Part shown: in pieces, positions 40,835 through 49,976 of the stretch
Layout of the letters: each line of letters opens with the position of its first letter
Position numbering within the stretch: position 1 is the stretch's first letter
Assembly: GCA_017303855.1 (NCBI GenBank)
Contig: JAFLBL010000018.1
Location: 20,138-84,137, forward strand
Reading direction: 5' to 3'
Origin: Chitinophagales bacterium
Lineage (GTDB): Bacteria > Bacteroidota > Bacteroidia > Chitinophagales > Chitinophagaceae
DNA: 64,000 nucleotides
Program-made: the position numbers and the translations under genes
The notes under the pieces: generated by a model
Databases searched by the model: none
What the model saw: only the letters and a program-made list of their open reading frames with translations
What the model was told of the DNA's origin: nothing

Positions 40835-42853
40835 ATGAAACAAATTACTCTGTTGCTGATACTGAGCAGCAGCTTATCCGTTTTTTCACAGAACAATGTG
40901 GCCCTGATGAGCGATGACAGCAGCCGCAGTATTGAGCTCCGTGAAATACAGGTTATCAGTAAAGAGCGCACCGACCGTCAACGGATGCTGCATTTTTACC
41001 GGGCCAATCAATCGGCCAGCCTGGAAGATATTCTTTCGCGGCTGCCGGAACTTTCCCTGATACGCAGGGGTACGTATGGGATGGAGCCGTCTATCCGTTC
41101 TTTAAGCGGCGGGCAAATCAATGTATTGGTAGATGGTATGCGTATACATGGCGCCTGCACCGATAAAATGGATCCGGCCACTATTTATATTGAGCCGGTA
41201 AACCTGGAACAGCTGCAACTGCAAACCGGCAGCCAGGGATTTGTCTATGGTTCTGCCACAGGTGGCACGGTAAATTTAATTACAGCTTCACCGGTCTGTC
41301 ATCCCGATCAAAAGCTGCACGGATTGATCAGCAGTGGTTTTCAGACCGCGGCAAAAAGTTTACACGAAGCCCTTCAGCTGAATTACAATACCGGCAACTG
41401 GTCCATCCTGGGTAGTGCCACCTGGCGGAAGAGTGATACATATCGTAGTGGCGGCGGGGAAAAGATTGCATTTTCACAATACGAAAAACTGAATTATTCA
41501 TTGGCCGCCAGTTATCAGTTAAATCAGCACACCCGTATTAAAGCTGACTATATCGGCGACAATGGCTGGAATATCGGTTACCCCGCTCTACCCATGGATG
41601 TTGGTTATGCGGTAGCCCGGATCGGTTCCCTTGGCATACAACATACAGCAGCCGGCAAACGCTTGTATAAATGGCAGGCAAAACTCTATGCCAACCAGGT
41701 ACGTCATTATATGGATGATACTCACCGGCCCAATGTTCCGATCCATATGGATATGCCCGGACGGAGTATGACTGCCGGCTTTACCGCGGAAGGAGCAATG
41801 CGGATTAACCGCAAACAGCAACTCCGCCTGGTTGCCGACGCGTCTACCACCCGTCTCACCGCCTCAATGACCATGTATGAAGCCGGCCAGCCCCCCATGT
41901 ATATGCTCACGTGGCCGGATAACCGGAAAGATCAGTATGGCGCGGGGATCAGCTGGACCTGCCAGGCCGACAGCAACTGGCTGCTGCAATCGGCCCTGCG
42001 GCTGGATTATATACATACCGGACTCACCACCCAGGCAGCGAAAGATCATATCAGCATACTGGGTGTAACGGATGCGGCAAGAAATGAATTGTTGAAAAAC
42101 CTGTCATTTACCGGTACACGAAAATTAAATGACCGGCTCAAAGCCAGCGCATCAGTTGCCTATGCGGAACGGATGCCCACCGCTACAGAACTTTATGGCT
42201 TTTATTTGTTTAATGCGCAGGACGGATATGATTACCTGGGCAACCCCGGCCTTTTGCCGGAACAATCCCTGCAGGGGGAGATTTCCCTGCAGACAAATGG
42301 GAAAAAAGCCAGATTGAAATTCACCGCCTTCTATAATCATATACGACATTTCATCAGCGGCAGCGTTAATCAATCGTTCAGCACGATGACAATCGGTGCC
42401 AACGGGGTGAAAAATTTTTCAGCACTGCCCTTTGCCAACCTGGCCGGACTGGAAAGCAGTTTGTTGTATAAACCCATCGCGGCAATAGATATTGTTTCCA
42501 CCCTGCGCTATACAAACGGCAAGGACAATACCGGCGATCCTTTACCCATGATAGCACCGCTGAAAAATACCAGTACAGTCCGCTACCAGTTCAGTCATTT
42601 TTTTCTGCAACTGGAAACAGAAGCCGCATCGGCACAGACTGAAATCAGCGGCAAATACGGGGAAGATAAAACAAACGGATACCTGCTGCTTCATGCCAGA
42701 AGCGGTTGTCAGTTTTTACTCGCGGGCAAAAAAACAGACCTGCAGCTTGGTGTGGAAAACATCTTTGACAAGTCATACCATGAGCACCTGGATTGGGGAA
42801 ATATTAAGCGGCCCGGAAGAAACGGATATCTGATGATCCGGCTGAGTTTTTAA
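40835..42853 (+). CDS. TonB-dependent copper receptor (OprC/NosA-like)
   Basis: A 672-residue outer-membrane receptor. After the signal peptide (KQITLLLILSSSLSVFSQ) the plug begins with IELREIQVISKERT. It contains VLVDGMRIHGACTDKMDP (C108 and M112), which matches the CxxxM copper site of Pseudomonas OprC and NosA-type receptors. The plug ends at VYGSATGGTVNLI. The barrel follows with terminal LMIRLSF. Cu(I)/Cu(II) import is the likely role. This is a family inference from the motif and from neighbours (Met-rich lipoprotein, CopA). Confidence 0.82.
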   Translation: MKQITLLLILSSSLSVFSQNNVALMSDDSSRSIELREIQVISKERTDRQRMLHFYRANQSASLEDILSRLPELSLIRRGTYGMEPSIRSLSGGQINVLVDGMRIHGACTDKMDPATIYIEPVNLEQLQLQTGSQGFVYGSATGGTVNLITASPVCHPDQKLHGLISSGFQTAAKSLHEALQLNYNTGNWSILGSATWRKSDTYRSGGGEKIAFSQYEKLNYSLAASYQLNQHTRIKADYIGDNGWNIGYPALPMDVGYAVARIGSLGIQHTAAGKRLYKWQAKLYANQVRHYMDDTHRPNVPIHMDMPGRSMTAGFTAEGAMRINRKQQLRLVADASTTRLTASMTMYEAGQPPMYMLTWPDNRKDQYGAGISWTCQADSNWLLQSALRLDYIHTGLTTQAAKDHISILGVTDAARNELLKNLSFTGTRKLNDRLKASASVAYAERMPTATELYGFYLFNAQDGYDYLGNPGLLPEQSLQGEISLQTNGKKARLKFTAFYNHIRHFISGSVNQSFSTMTIGANGVKNFSALPFANLAGLESSLLYKPIAAIDIVSTLRYTNGKDNTGDPLPMIAPLKNTSTVRYQFSHFFLQLETEAASAQTEISGKYGEDKTNGYLLLHARSGCQFLLAGKKTDLQLGVENIFDKSYHEHLDWGNIKRPGRNGYLMIRLSF

Positions 42854-42959
42854 GTTTTAGTTGAAAGATTGAAAATTTAACAGGCATACAAGGTCGTTCC
42901 TTTAGCTGGTTCTTTTCAATTTTTCAACTTCTCAACCTATCAACTTTTCAACTTCCCTC
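42851..42959. repeat. RRGT octamer array E, inverted (TGAA-AAGT type)
   Basis: The left part (42851-42879) starts on the TAA stop of the receptor. The right part (42912-42959) is a perfect run of minus-strand units of 8 bp with RRGT tetramers at 42951, 42943, 42935, 42927 and a degenerate one at 42919. It ends at the ald stop codon (42959-42961). Both convergent genes therefore end in array sequence. Confidence 0.8.
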
Positions 42960-44173
42960 TACCGCTGACTCGCGATCAGTAAATTTAAATCGGTATACTT
43001 CAGGTCAAAGCGCTGACTGAGGTAGAAATTGGTCAGGGCCCCTTTAAAGAGATAGATACCACTGCGCAGGTGCAGTTTATGCCAGACGAGGTTTTCAAAT
43101 CCTCCTTCCTCCCCTGCTTCCAGCAGTAAGGGCATCAGCACATTGCTGATAGCCTGGGAGGCTGTTCTGGAAAATCCGGAAGGAATATTCGGTACACAAT
43201 AATGGATCACCCCGTATTTCATAAAAATGGGATGTTCATGCGTCGTGATTTCCGCTGTCTCAAAACAACCACCCCGGTCGATACTCACATCAATAATTAC
43301 GGAGCCCGGCCGCATATTGCTGACCATTTCTTCCGTTACAACCAGGGGTGTTCGACCGGTTTGTGAACCCAGTGCGCCAACGGCCACTTCACAGGTTTTG
43401 AGTTGTTTGGCCAGCAAGCGTGGTTCAATAACCGAGGTCCACATCCGCTGACCTATATTGTTCTGTAATCGTTTTAACCGGTATACACTGTTGTCAAAAA
43501 CTTTTACCGACGCACCCAGGGCCAGGGCGGCACGGGCGGCGAACTCGCCAACAATTCCGGCACCTATGATGACAACTTTGGTTGGTGCAATACCAGAGAT
43601 ACCACCCAGCAAAACGCCTTTTCCATGATTGGAAGAACCCAGGTACTGACCGGCAATCAGCATTACGGCACTGCCGGCAATCTCACTCATACTGCGGACA
43701 ATGGGATAGGAGTCACTGTCGTCTTTGAGGTTCTCAAAAGATACGGCCGTAATTCTCTTCTCCATCATCTTTTCCAGGATAATGGATTTGAGTACGGAAA
43801 GATGTATGGGTGAAATGATAATCTGATTGAGTTGCAGCAGGGGCAGATCTTCCTCAATAACGGGCGCGCTTTTAACCAGTATCGGCGCTTTAAAAACGGA
43901 TTCCCGGTCATATACAATTTTTGCCCCGGCCTCACTGTATTCCTTATCCCTGAAATGGGAGGCCTCCCCTGCATTATGTTCCACCACCACCTGGTGTCCG
44001 TTACTCACCAGCACACTGACGGCATCCGGTGTCAGGGCCACCCTGTTTTCCTGGAAAGCGATTTCTTTGGGAATACCGATCATCATGCCCTCCGTTTTGG
44101 GGCGGATATCCAGGGTTTCTTCCAGTGTTTCATAGCTGAAAGAAGTACTTATTTTAGGTTTCTGCTGGCTCAT
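42959..44173 (-). CDS. ald: Alanine dehydrogenase
   Basis: A 404-residue NAD-dependent enzyme interconverting L-alanine and pyruvate plus ammonia. The N-terminal domain has MIGIPKEIAFQENRVALTP, and the dinucleotide fold has VIIGAGIVGEFAARAA. Related transhydrogenase proteins share the fold, but the single-chain size and the C-terminal region fit alanine dehydrogenase. It follows tsaE with a 43-bp gap, a pairing I recall from other Bacteroidota. The end abuts array E. Confidence 0.9.
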   Translation of the reverse strand: MSQQKPKISTSFSYETLEETLDIRPKTEGMMIGIPKEIAFQENRVALTPDAVSVLVSNGHQVVVEHNAGEASHFRDKEYSEAGAKIVYDRESVFKAPILVKSAPVIEEDLPLLQLNQIIISPIHLSVLKSIILEKMMEKRITAVSFENLKDDSDSYPIVRSMSEIAGSAVMLIAGQYLGSSNHGKGVLLGGISGIAPTKVVIIGAGIVGEFAARAALALGASVKVFDNSVYRLKRLQNNIGQRMWTSVIEPRLLAKQLKTCEVAVGALGSQTGRTPLVVTEEMVSNMRPGSVIIDVSIDRGGCFETAEITTHEHPIFMKYGVIHYCVPNIPSGFSRTASQAISNVLMPLLLEAGEEGGFENLVWHKLHLRSGIYLFKGALTNFYLSQRFDLKYTDLNLLIASQR

Positions 44174-44216
44174 GTAACGGGTGGCGAAGGTTCATTATCG
44201 CTGTTCCCAAAGCTAC

Positions 44217-44642
44217 TTAATAATTGCCGATTTTAATCCGTCGTGTTTGTGTATCAAGCAATGAAATGTATACGTGCAGGGTCTCTTCCGGAAAAATACC
44301 CGGTGCCCGCTCCGGCCATTCCACCAGGCAGATATGGCCGCTGTATAAAGCGTCTTCCACTCCCGCCCGTTGTGCTTCTTCTTCATCGCGCAGCCGGTAA
44401 AGATCCATGTGATAGAGGGGCAACTCTTTACCATTGACCGGATACCGGTATTCATTGATGATGGAAAAAGTTGGGCTGCTGACGGTGCTGCTGACACCAT
44501 AAGCGGTACAGAGGGCATGAATAAATGTAGTCTTCCCGGCTCCCATGGGTCCATGGAAGGCGAATACCCGGGCCTTGCCGGCCGCACGAATAAATGCAGC
44601 CGCCGTTTCTTCAACAGCATCCAGTGAAAAAGTCCATTCCAT
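44217..44642 (-). CDS. tsaE: tRNA threonylcarbamoyladenosine biosynthesis ATPase TsaE
   Basis: A 141-residue P-loop ATPase with Walker A GPMGAGKTT (31-39), SPTFSIINEY and the family motif HMDLYRLRDEEEA. TsaE helps TsaB and TsaD make the t6A modification at position 37 of ANN-decoding tRNAs. It is first of the tsaE-ald pair and divergent from copA across 90 bp. Confidence 0.95.
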   Translation of the reverse strand: MEWTFSLDAVEETAAAFIRAAGKARVFAFHGPMGAGKTTFIHALCTAYGVSSTVSSPTFSIINEYRYPVNGKELPLYHMDLYRLRDEEEAQRAGVEDALYSGHICLVEWPERAPGIFPEETLHVYISLLDTQTRRIKIGNY

Positions 44643-44732
44643 AGCGCAAAATTAAGGTGATATAGCAACCATGTTGTAAACATATTCCCGGACGCGAAAA
44701 GATCGGGCAGCCCCTTTTGGTACCTTTAGGGT

Positions 44733-46880
44733 ATGGAAAAGGTTCAATGGAAAGTGGAAGGCATGGACTGCACCACCTGCGCCCTCAATATCCAAAAATA
44801 CCTCGATAAGAAAGGTGCCTCTGATATCCGGGTCAATTTTGCCACGGGTGATGTGAGTTTCACAAAAAATGAAACCCTGGGAACGGATCTGCTGGCCGCC
44901 GGAATTACTGAGCTGGGTTATAAAGTAAAGACGGATACCGGTCTTAGCAACAGCCATGCACATGACCATGATCATGAAGATGTGCAAACCCCTTTCTTTA
45001 AAACACACCTGCAACGATTCTGGTTCTGTCTGCCTTTTACAGCCATCCTGATGCTGCACATGATACCGGGCCTGCATCTGCACTGGCTGATGAATCACTG
45101 GGTGCAGCTCGGACTGACCATACCTGTTTACCTCGTTGGCATGAGTTTTTTTGGCAAAAGTTCCTGGAAAAGTATCCGCAATGGCATGCCGAATATGAAT
45201 GTGCTGATTGCCCTTGGTTCCACCGCGGCATTTGTTTATAGTCTGTACGGATCGCTAACCGGCCAGGCGGAGCAGTATATGTTTTATGAAACCGCGGCTA
45301 CTATTATTACCCTGGTATTCCTGGGCAATTATATGGAAGAAGCCTCCATTGCTTCCACCCAGCGGGCACTGAATAAACTGGCAAAATCACAGAAAGTGAT
45401 GGCCAATATGATCGCGTTTGACGATGAACATAAAGAACAGATATTTCCGGTGGAAAATACCGCTTTACGGGTGGGTGATCTGATACTGATCAAGAATGGC
45501 GAACAAGTACCGATTGACTGTAAGATTCTCTGGGGAGATGTACATGTCAATGAATCGATCATAACCGGAGAAAGTCTTCCGGTGCACAAAAAAGCAAAAG
45601 ACACATTGATCGGCGGCAGTGTAATTACTGATGGTACGGTGAAAGCACAGGTAACTGCCACAGGAGATGATACCGTATTGTCGGGAATTCTCAACATGGT
45701 AAAACAGGCCCAGGGTGAAAAACCACCGGTGCAGCTACTCGCTGATAAAATAAGCGGCATTTTTATTCCGGTGGTACTTGGCATTGCGGCCATCACCCTG
45801 ATCGCAAGCTGGATTATACTGAAAGACTTTACACCGGCACTGATGCGGAGTATTGCCGTATTGGTTATTGCCTGTCCCTGTGCCATGGGACTGGCCACGC
45901 CGGCGGCTATTGCCGTGGGCCTGGGTCGCGCGGCCCGTACCGGAATACTTTTCAGAAATGCCACCAGCCTGGAAACTTTTAAAGATATCCGGCAAGTGGT
46001 ATTTGATAAAACCGGCACATTAACCACCGGTGATTTTATCATCGGTGAATGGAAAATAACCGATCCGGCACTCAGCGATGACGGATTTAAGCGGATTGTC
46101 TATTCGCTGGAAAAATATTCCAATCACCCGATTGCCAAATGTATCTCGGCTGAATGGAAGACAAAAGACATGATTGCCTGGGCAAAAATTGAAGAGGTAA
46201 AGGGATTGGGCATGCAGGCCACCGATAAAGAAGGCAACCTCTATACCGCGGGTTCATATAAAGCCGTCGAAGGTCTTACCAAAGATGATAGTCATAATGT
46301 ATACCTGCTCCGGAATGGTGTACTCCTGGGCTGGATTGATGTCAAAGATGAACTGCGGCCGGAAGCAAAAACGGTGGTGGAGTATCTGCACAGTAAAAAC
46401 ATCAGTACGATACTGCTGAGTGGCGACCGGCTTGCCAAATGCAATAAGCTGGCCGTACAACTGGGTATTGATACCGTTATCGCCGAGCAAAGCCCGGAAC
46501 AAAAACTCAATAAAATTGCTGAACTGAGTGAAAAGACAGCAACCGCCATGGTAGGTGATGGCATCAACGATGCACCGGCACTGGCCAAAGCAACGATTGG
46601 CATATCCATGAATGATGCGTCACAGATTGCCGTACAGAGTGCACAGGTTGTATTGATGAATCACGGATTAAAGAACCTGCCCACGGCACTGGGTCTGGGC
46701 AAACACACTTACCTCACAATTAAACAGAACCTGTTCTGGGCTTTTGCCTATAATATTGTTGCCATTCCGGTTGCGGCTTTCGGTTTTCTGACACCCACTT
46801 TCGGTGCGTTGGTCATGGGAATGAGTGATGTGGTGCTGGCCGTTAATTCCGTCCGGCTGTTTATCAAGAAAGTGGTATAG
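44733..46880 (+). CDS. copA: Copper-translocating P-type ATPase CopA
   Basis: A 715-residue P1B ATPase that exports Cu(I) to the periplasm. It has one N-terminal heavy-metal domain (GMDCTTC, C13/C16), a His-Asp linker (HAHDHDHED, about 76-84), the membrane metal site CPC at 381-383 and the phosphorylation site DKTG with D425. GDGINDAPA is downstream. The ATG at 44733 is only 5 bp after a near-consensus promoter octamer (TACCTTTA, 44721-44728), so the transcript may be leaderless. The single N-terminal domain is typical for this phylum. It is followed 2 bp later by an OmpA-family gene. Confidence 0.95.
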   Translation: MEKVQWKVEGMDCTTCALNIQKYLDKKGASDIRVNFATGDVSFTKNETLGTDLLAAGITELGYKVKTDTGLSNSHAHDHDHEDVQTPFFKTHLQRFWFCLPFTAILMLHMIPGLHLHWLMNHWVQLGLTIPVYLVGMSFFGKSSWKSIRNGMPNMNVLIALGSTAAFVYSLYGSLTGQAEQYMFYETAATIITLVFLGNYMEEASIASTQRALNKLAKSQKVMANMIAFDDEHKEQIFPVENTALRVGDLILIKNGEQVPIDCKILWGDVHVNESIITGESLPVHKKAKDTLIGGSVITDGTVKAQVTATGDDTVLSGILNMVKQAQGEKPPVQLLADKISGIFIPVVLGIAAITLIASWIILKDFTPALMRSIAVLVIACPCAMGLATPAAIAVGLGRAARTGILFRNATSLETFKDIRQVVFDKTGTLTTGDFIIGEWKITDPALSDDGFKRIVYSLEKYSNHPIAKCISAEWKTKDMIAWAKIEEVKGLGMQATDKEGNLYTAGSYKAVEGLTKDDSHNVYLLRNGVLLGWIDVKDELRPEAKTVVEYLHSKNISTILLSGDRLAKCNKLAVQLGIDTVIAEQSPEQKLNKIAELSEKTATAMVGDGINDAPALAKATIGISMNDASQIAVQSAQVVLMNHGLKNLPTALGLGKHTYLTIKQNLFWAFAYNIVAIPVAAFGFLTPTFGALVMGMSDVVLAVNSVRLFIKKVV

Positions 46881-46882
46881 TC

Positions 46883-48049
46883 ATGAAAAAAACCGGCCTA
46901 CTAGTGTTGCTGCTGGCTATAGCGTTAACCGGTTTAACACAAATCAATTTACTCGTCAATGGCGGTTTTGATGAAGTGAATACATGCACTGAATACAAAG
47001 CGGAATGCGGGGTGGAAGGCTGGTTCTACCTGAAAGATGTAAAAATTCAGCTGCTGGCCCAGGATGGAGAAAATCCTTTAACCGGGACCAATAGCCTGGC
47101 CGTTTTTTATAACTGGATTAATTACACCGGTTTCACACCCGTAATCGGCAGCATCTTACCCTGCCGTTTGCAGAAAGGAAAACAGTATACACTCAAAGGA
47201 CTCGTGAATGCACGGCTGAATCCCAAACTCAATTTCAAAATCGGTATTTGTCTCGGAGAACGGTTTTATGTACCCCGGCGGCCCTTCTCGGCAACCCTGC
47301 GGCCAGACAGTATTGAATCCGTAACACCGGTACCGAAAACAAATTTTGTGGAATTCAGCTATCATTTCACCGCCACAGGAGACGAGAAATACCTGACGTT
47401 TGGCAGCCTGATCCACAAGGACAGCCTGGCCGGGAAAACGCCCCTTACCGGCGTACAAACAGTTTCGGTTATTCTTGACCGTTTTACTCTGCAACCGGAC
47501 GATCCTGACGAGACATTATGTGATGCCTACGCGCTGAATAAAAATATGATATACGCCTATAATTTCAGGCACCGGGAAATGGATTACTCGCTGTATGGCA
47601 GAGGGGAACTGGCTATTGAACCGGAATTCAACGACAGCAGCCGTACACGGAAAATAACAGCGGAGAAAATTCTCCCGGTAAAAACGGACACCCTGAAACT
47701 CGGGGACCTGTTGTTTGATTTTAACAAGGCCTTGTTGAAACCCGCCGCCTTAACCATTCTCAGCAACTGGTTTACCAACGAAGAAATGAATCGCCTGGAC
47801 AGTATCCGGATAGAAGGGCATACCGATTCCGTAGGTACTGATATCCGGAATAAAACGCTCAGCACCCAACGCAGTGAATCAGTAAAATCCTGGTTGCAAC
47901 AACATGGGCTGTCACCGGAAATCCCTGTTTCGGTAATTCCGTATGGCCGCTCCCGGCCTGTAGCCTGTAACCGCACAGCGGAAGGCCGGGCACAGAACCG
48001 CCGGGTGGAACTGATCCTTTTCAGGAAAACCAAACTCCCGTTACAATAA
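46883..48049 (+). CDS. OmpA-family outer-membrane protein
   Basis: A 388-residue protein with signal peptide KKTGLLVLLLAIALTGLTQ. The N-terminal 200 residues form a jelly-roll-like domain (NLLVNGGFDEVNTCTEYK ... VEGWFY), related to carbohydrate-binding-type modules. The C-terminal 120 or so residues are a peptidoglycan-binding OmpA domain (IRIEGHTDSVGTDIRNKTLS, then QNRRVELILF). It probably links the outer membrane to the cell wall. Only 2 bp separate it from copA, so the two are co-transcribed, but no functional link is obvious. Confidence 0.85.
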   Translation: MKKTGLLVLLLAIALTGLTQINLLVNGGFDEVNTCTEYKAECGVEGWFYLKDVKIQLLAQDGENPLTGTNSLAVFYNWINYTGFTPVIGSILPCRLQKGKQYTLKGLVNARLNPKLNFKIGICLGERFYVPRRPFSATLRPDSIESVTPVPKTNFVEFSYHFTATGDEKYLTFGSLIHKDSLAGKTPLTGVQTVSVILDRFTLQPDDPDETLCDAYALNKNMIYAYNFRHREMDYSLYGRGELAIEPEFNDSSRTRKITAEKILPVKTDTLKLGDLLFDFNKALLKPAALTILSNWFTNEEMNRLDSIRIEGHTDSVGTDIRNKTLSTQRSESVKSWLQQHGLSPEIPVSVIPYGRSRPVACNRTAEGRAQNRRVELILFRKTKLPLQ

Positions 48050-48071
48050 TGTAATTTGTCGCCCTGAATCA

Positions 48072-49976
48072 GTGAAGGATCCCAACTACATATTAAAAGA
48101 ATACTGGGGGTACGATGCTTTCCGTCCCATGCAGGAAGACATTATCCGTACCGTGCTGAACGGAAAAGATGCCCTGGCTCTCCTGCCCACCGGGGGTGGC
48201 AAATCCATTTGTTACCAGGTACCGGCCATGGCAATGGAGGGCCTGTGTCTTGTTGTTTCACCACTCATCGCGTTGATGAAGGATCAGGTGGAGAACCTGC
48301 GTAAAAGGGGCATCACGGCGTTTGCCATTTTTTCAGGGATGAGCCGTAAGGAAGTAATCCGCACTTTTGAAACCGCCATGCAGAGTAATTGTAAGTTTCT
48401 GTATGTATCACCGGAACGGCTGGAGACGACTTTATTCAGGGAATACCTGCCCGGACTTGGGGTGAGCCTGCTGGCGGTAGACGAAGCCCATTGTGTATCG
48501 CAATGGGGATATGATTTCCGCCCGCCCTATTTACGGATTGCCGCTATACGTAAAGACCTGCCGGATGTGCCGGTACTGGCGTTAACCGCCTCGGCTACAC
48601 CGGAAGTACAGGATGATATCTGCGCCCGGCTGGAGCTAATCAGCCCGGAAATCTTCCGGCAGTCTTTTGAAAGAGCCAATCTCTCGTATAGTTGTATACG
48701 GCCCGATGCCAAAGCCAATAAGATTATTGAGATTTTCCGGAACGTACCCGGCACCGGTATTGTGTATTGTAAAAGCCGGAAGCGCACACGGGAGATGGCG
48801 GAGTTGCTGCAACTCCAGGGAATGTCGGCGGATTTTTATCATGCCGGTCTGGTACAGGAAGATCGAAGCCGTAAACAGGAAGACTGGATCAAAAATAAAA
48901 TCCGCATTATTGTTTGTACCAATGCCTTTGGAATGGGCATTGACAAACCGGATGTACGTGTTGTGGTGCATGCGGATGTACCGGATTGCCTTGAGAATTA
49001 TTACCAGGAAGCCGGACGTGCAGGAAGAGACGGAAAAAAATCCTATGCCGTGTTGTTGTATGATGAACGCGACCTGCATGAACTGGAGGAGATGGCGGAT
49101 CAGCGTTTCCCCTCACTAGAAGAAATCAGGAATGTATACCAGTCGGTAGCCAATTACCTGCAGCTGCCCACCGGCAGTGGTCAGGGTCAATACTATGATT
49201 TTGACATGGCTGATTTTCTGAAAAAATTCAGCCTGAATCCGCATCTCGTACTCAATGCCCTCAAAGCATTGGAACAGGAAGACTGGCTGGCGTTTAATGA
49301 ACAGGTATTTATACCACCGACTGTTTTATTTACCGCCCGCAAGGACCGCTTGTATGCGTTCGAAAATGACCACCCTGATCTGGAGCCCTGCATAAAAGCT
49401 TTATTAAGGGGCTATGAAGGTATTTATGATATACCGGTAGCGATTTCGGAAAAAGTATTGGCCGGTCTGATGAGAAAAGAAGAAGAACAGGTAAAAAACG
49501 AACTGGCCATACTCGACCGTGCCGGTATTTTACAGTACCAGCCACGAAAGGATAATCCACAACTATGCCTGTTGCGGCACCGGGTAAAAGCGGAGGATAT
49601 TAGCATTGACATGGTGGAATATAACCGCCGGAAAGAACAGTACCTGCGCCGGGTAAAACAGATGCTGTTGTATGTAAATGAAACCGGCACCTGCAGAAGC
49701 CGGATGATCGGGCAGTATTTCGGGGATGAAAAACTGAAAGAATGCGGGGTCTGCGACAATTGCCTGAAAAAAAAAGCCACGGTACTTCTGCCTGAAGAAT
49801 TCGCACTGATTGAAACGCGTATCCGGAAAATACTGACCGGTGGCCCAATGGACAGCAGGCAACTGCTGCAACAACTCACCGGTATTTCCAAAGAAAAAGC
49901 CTGGAGTGTACTGCATTTTCTCCAGGCTGAATTAAAAATAGATATGGACCCGTCGGGCCGCTTGCAATTAAAATAA
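48072..49976 (+). CDS. recQ: ATP-dependent DNA helicase RecQ
   Basis: A 634-residue 3'-5' helicase. Walker A is LLPTGGGKS (38-46), DEAH is at 137-140, the helicase C domain ends with QEAGRAGRDG, and a zinc-binding RQC segment (CGVCDNC) follows. A full HRDC domain is not evident. RecQ processes stalled forks and recombination intermediates. The start is GTG at 48072. It lies 22 bp after the OmpA-family gene, so the copA-OmpA-recQ order may be one unit. Its 3' end overlaps the convergent ATPase gene by 9 bp. Confidence 0.94.
   Translation: MKDPNYILKEYWGYDAFRPMQEDIIRTVLNGKDALALLPTGGGKSICYQVPAMAMEGLCLVVSPLIALMKDQVENLRKRGITAFAIFSGMSRKEVIRTFETAMQSNCKFLYVSPERLETTLFREYLPGLGVSLLAVDEAHCVSQWGYDFRPPYLRIAAIRKDLPDVPVLALTASATPEVQDDICARLELISPEIFRQSFERANLSYSCIRPDAKANKIIEIFRNVPGTGIVYCKSRKRTREMAELLQLQGMSADFYHAGLVQEDRSRKQEDWIKNKIRIIVCTNAFGMGIDKPDVRVVVHADVPDCLENYYQEAGRAGRDGKKSYAVLLYDERDLHELEEMADQRFPSLEEIRNVYQSVANYLQLPTGSGQGQYYDFDMADFLKKFSLNPHLVLNALKALEQEDWLAFNEQVFIPPTVLFTARKDRLYAFENDHPDLEPCIKALLRGYEGIYDIPVAISEKVLAGLMRKEEEQVKNELAILDRAGILQYQPRKDNPQLCLLRHRVKAEDISIDMVEYNRRKEQYLRRVKQMLLYVNETGTCRSRMIGQYFGDEKLKECGVCDNCLKKKATVLLPEEFALIETRIRKILTGGPMDSRQLLQQLTGISKEKAWSVLHFLQAELKIDMDPSGRLQLK

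Noticed and set aside
44643..44732. Copper-responsive operator (CueR or CsoR type) before copA
   Set aside because: No convincing inverted repeat of either type is visible in the 90-bp gap.
45329..46042. Leftward open frame of 237 codons inside copA
   Set aside because: It is antisense to a well conserved P-type ATPase and its translation has no recognisable protein features.
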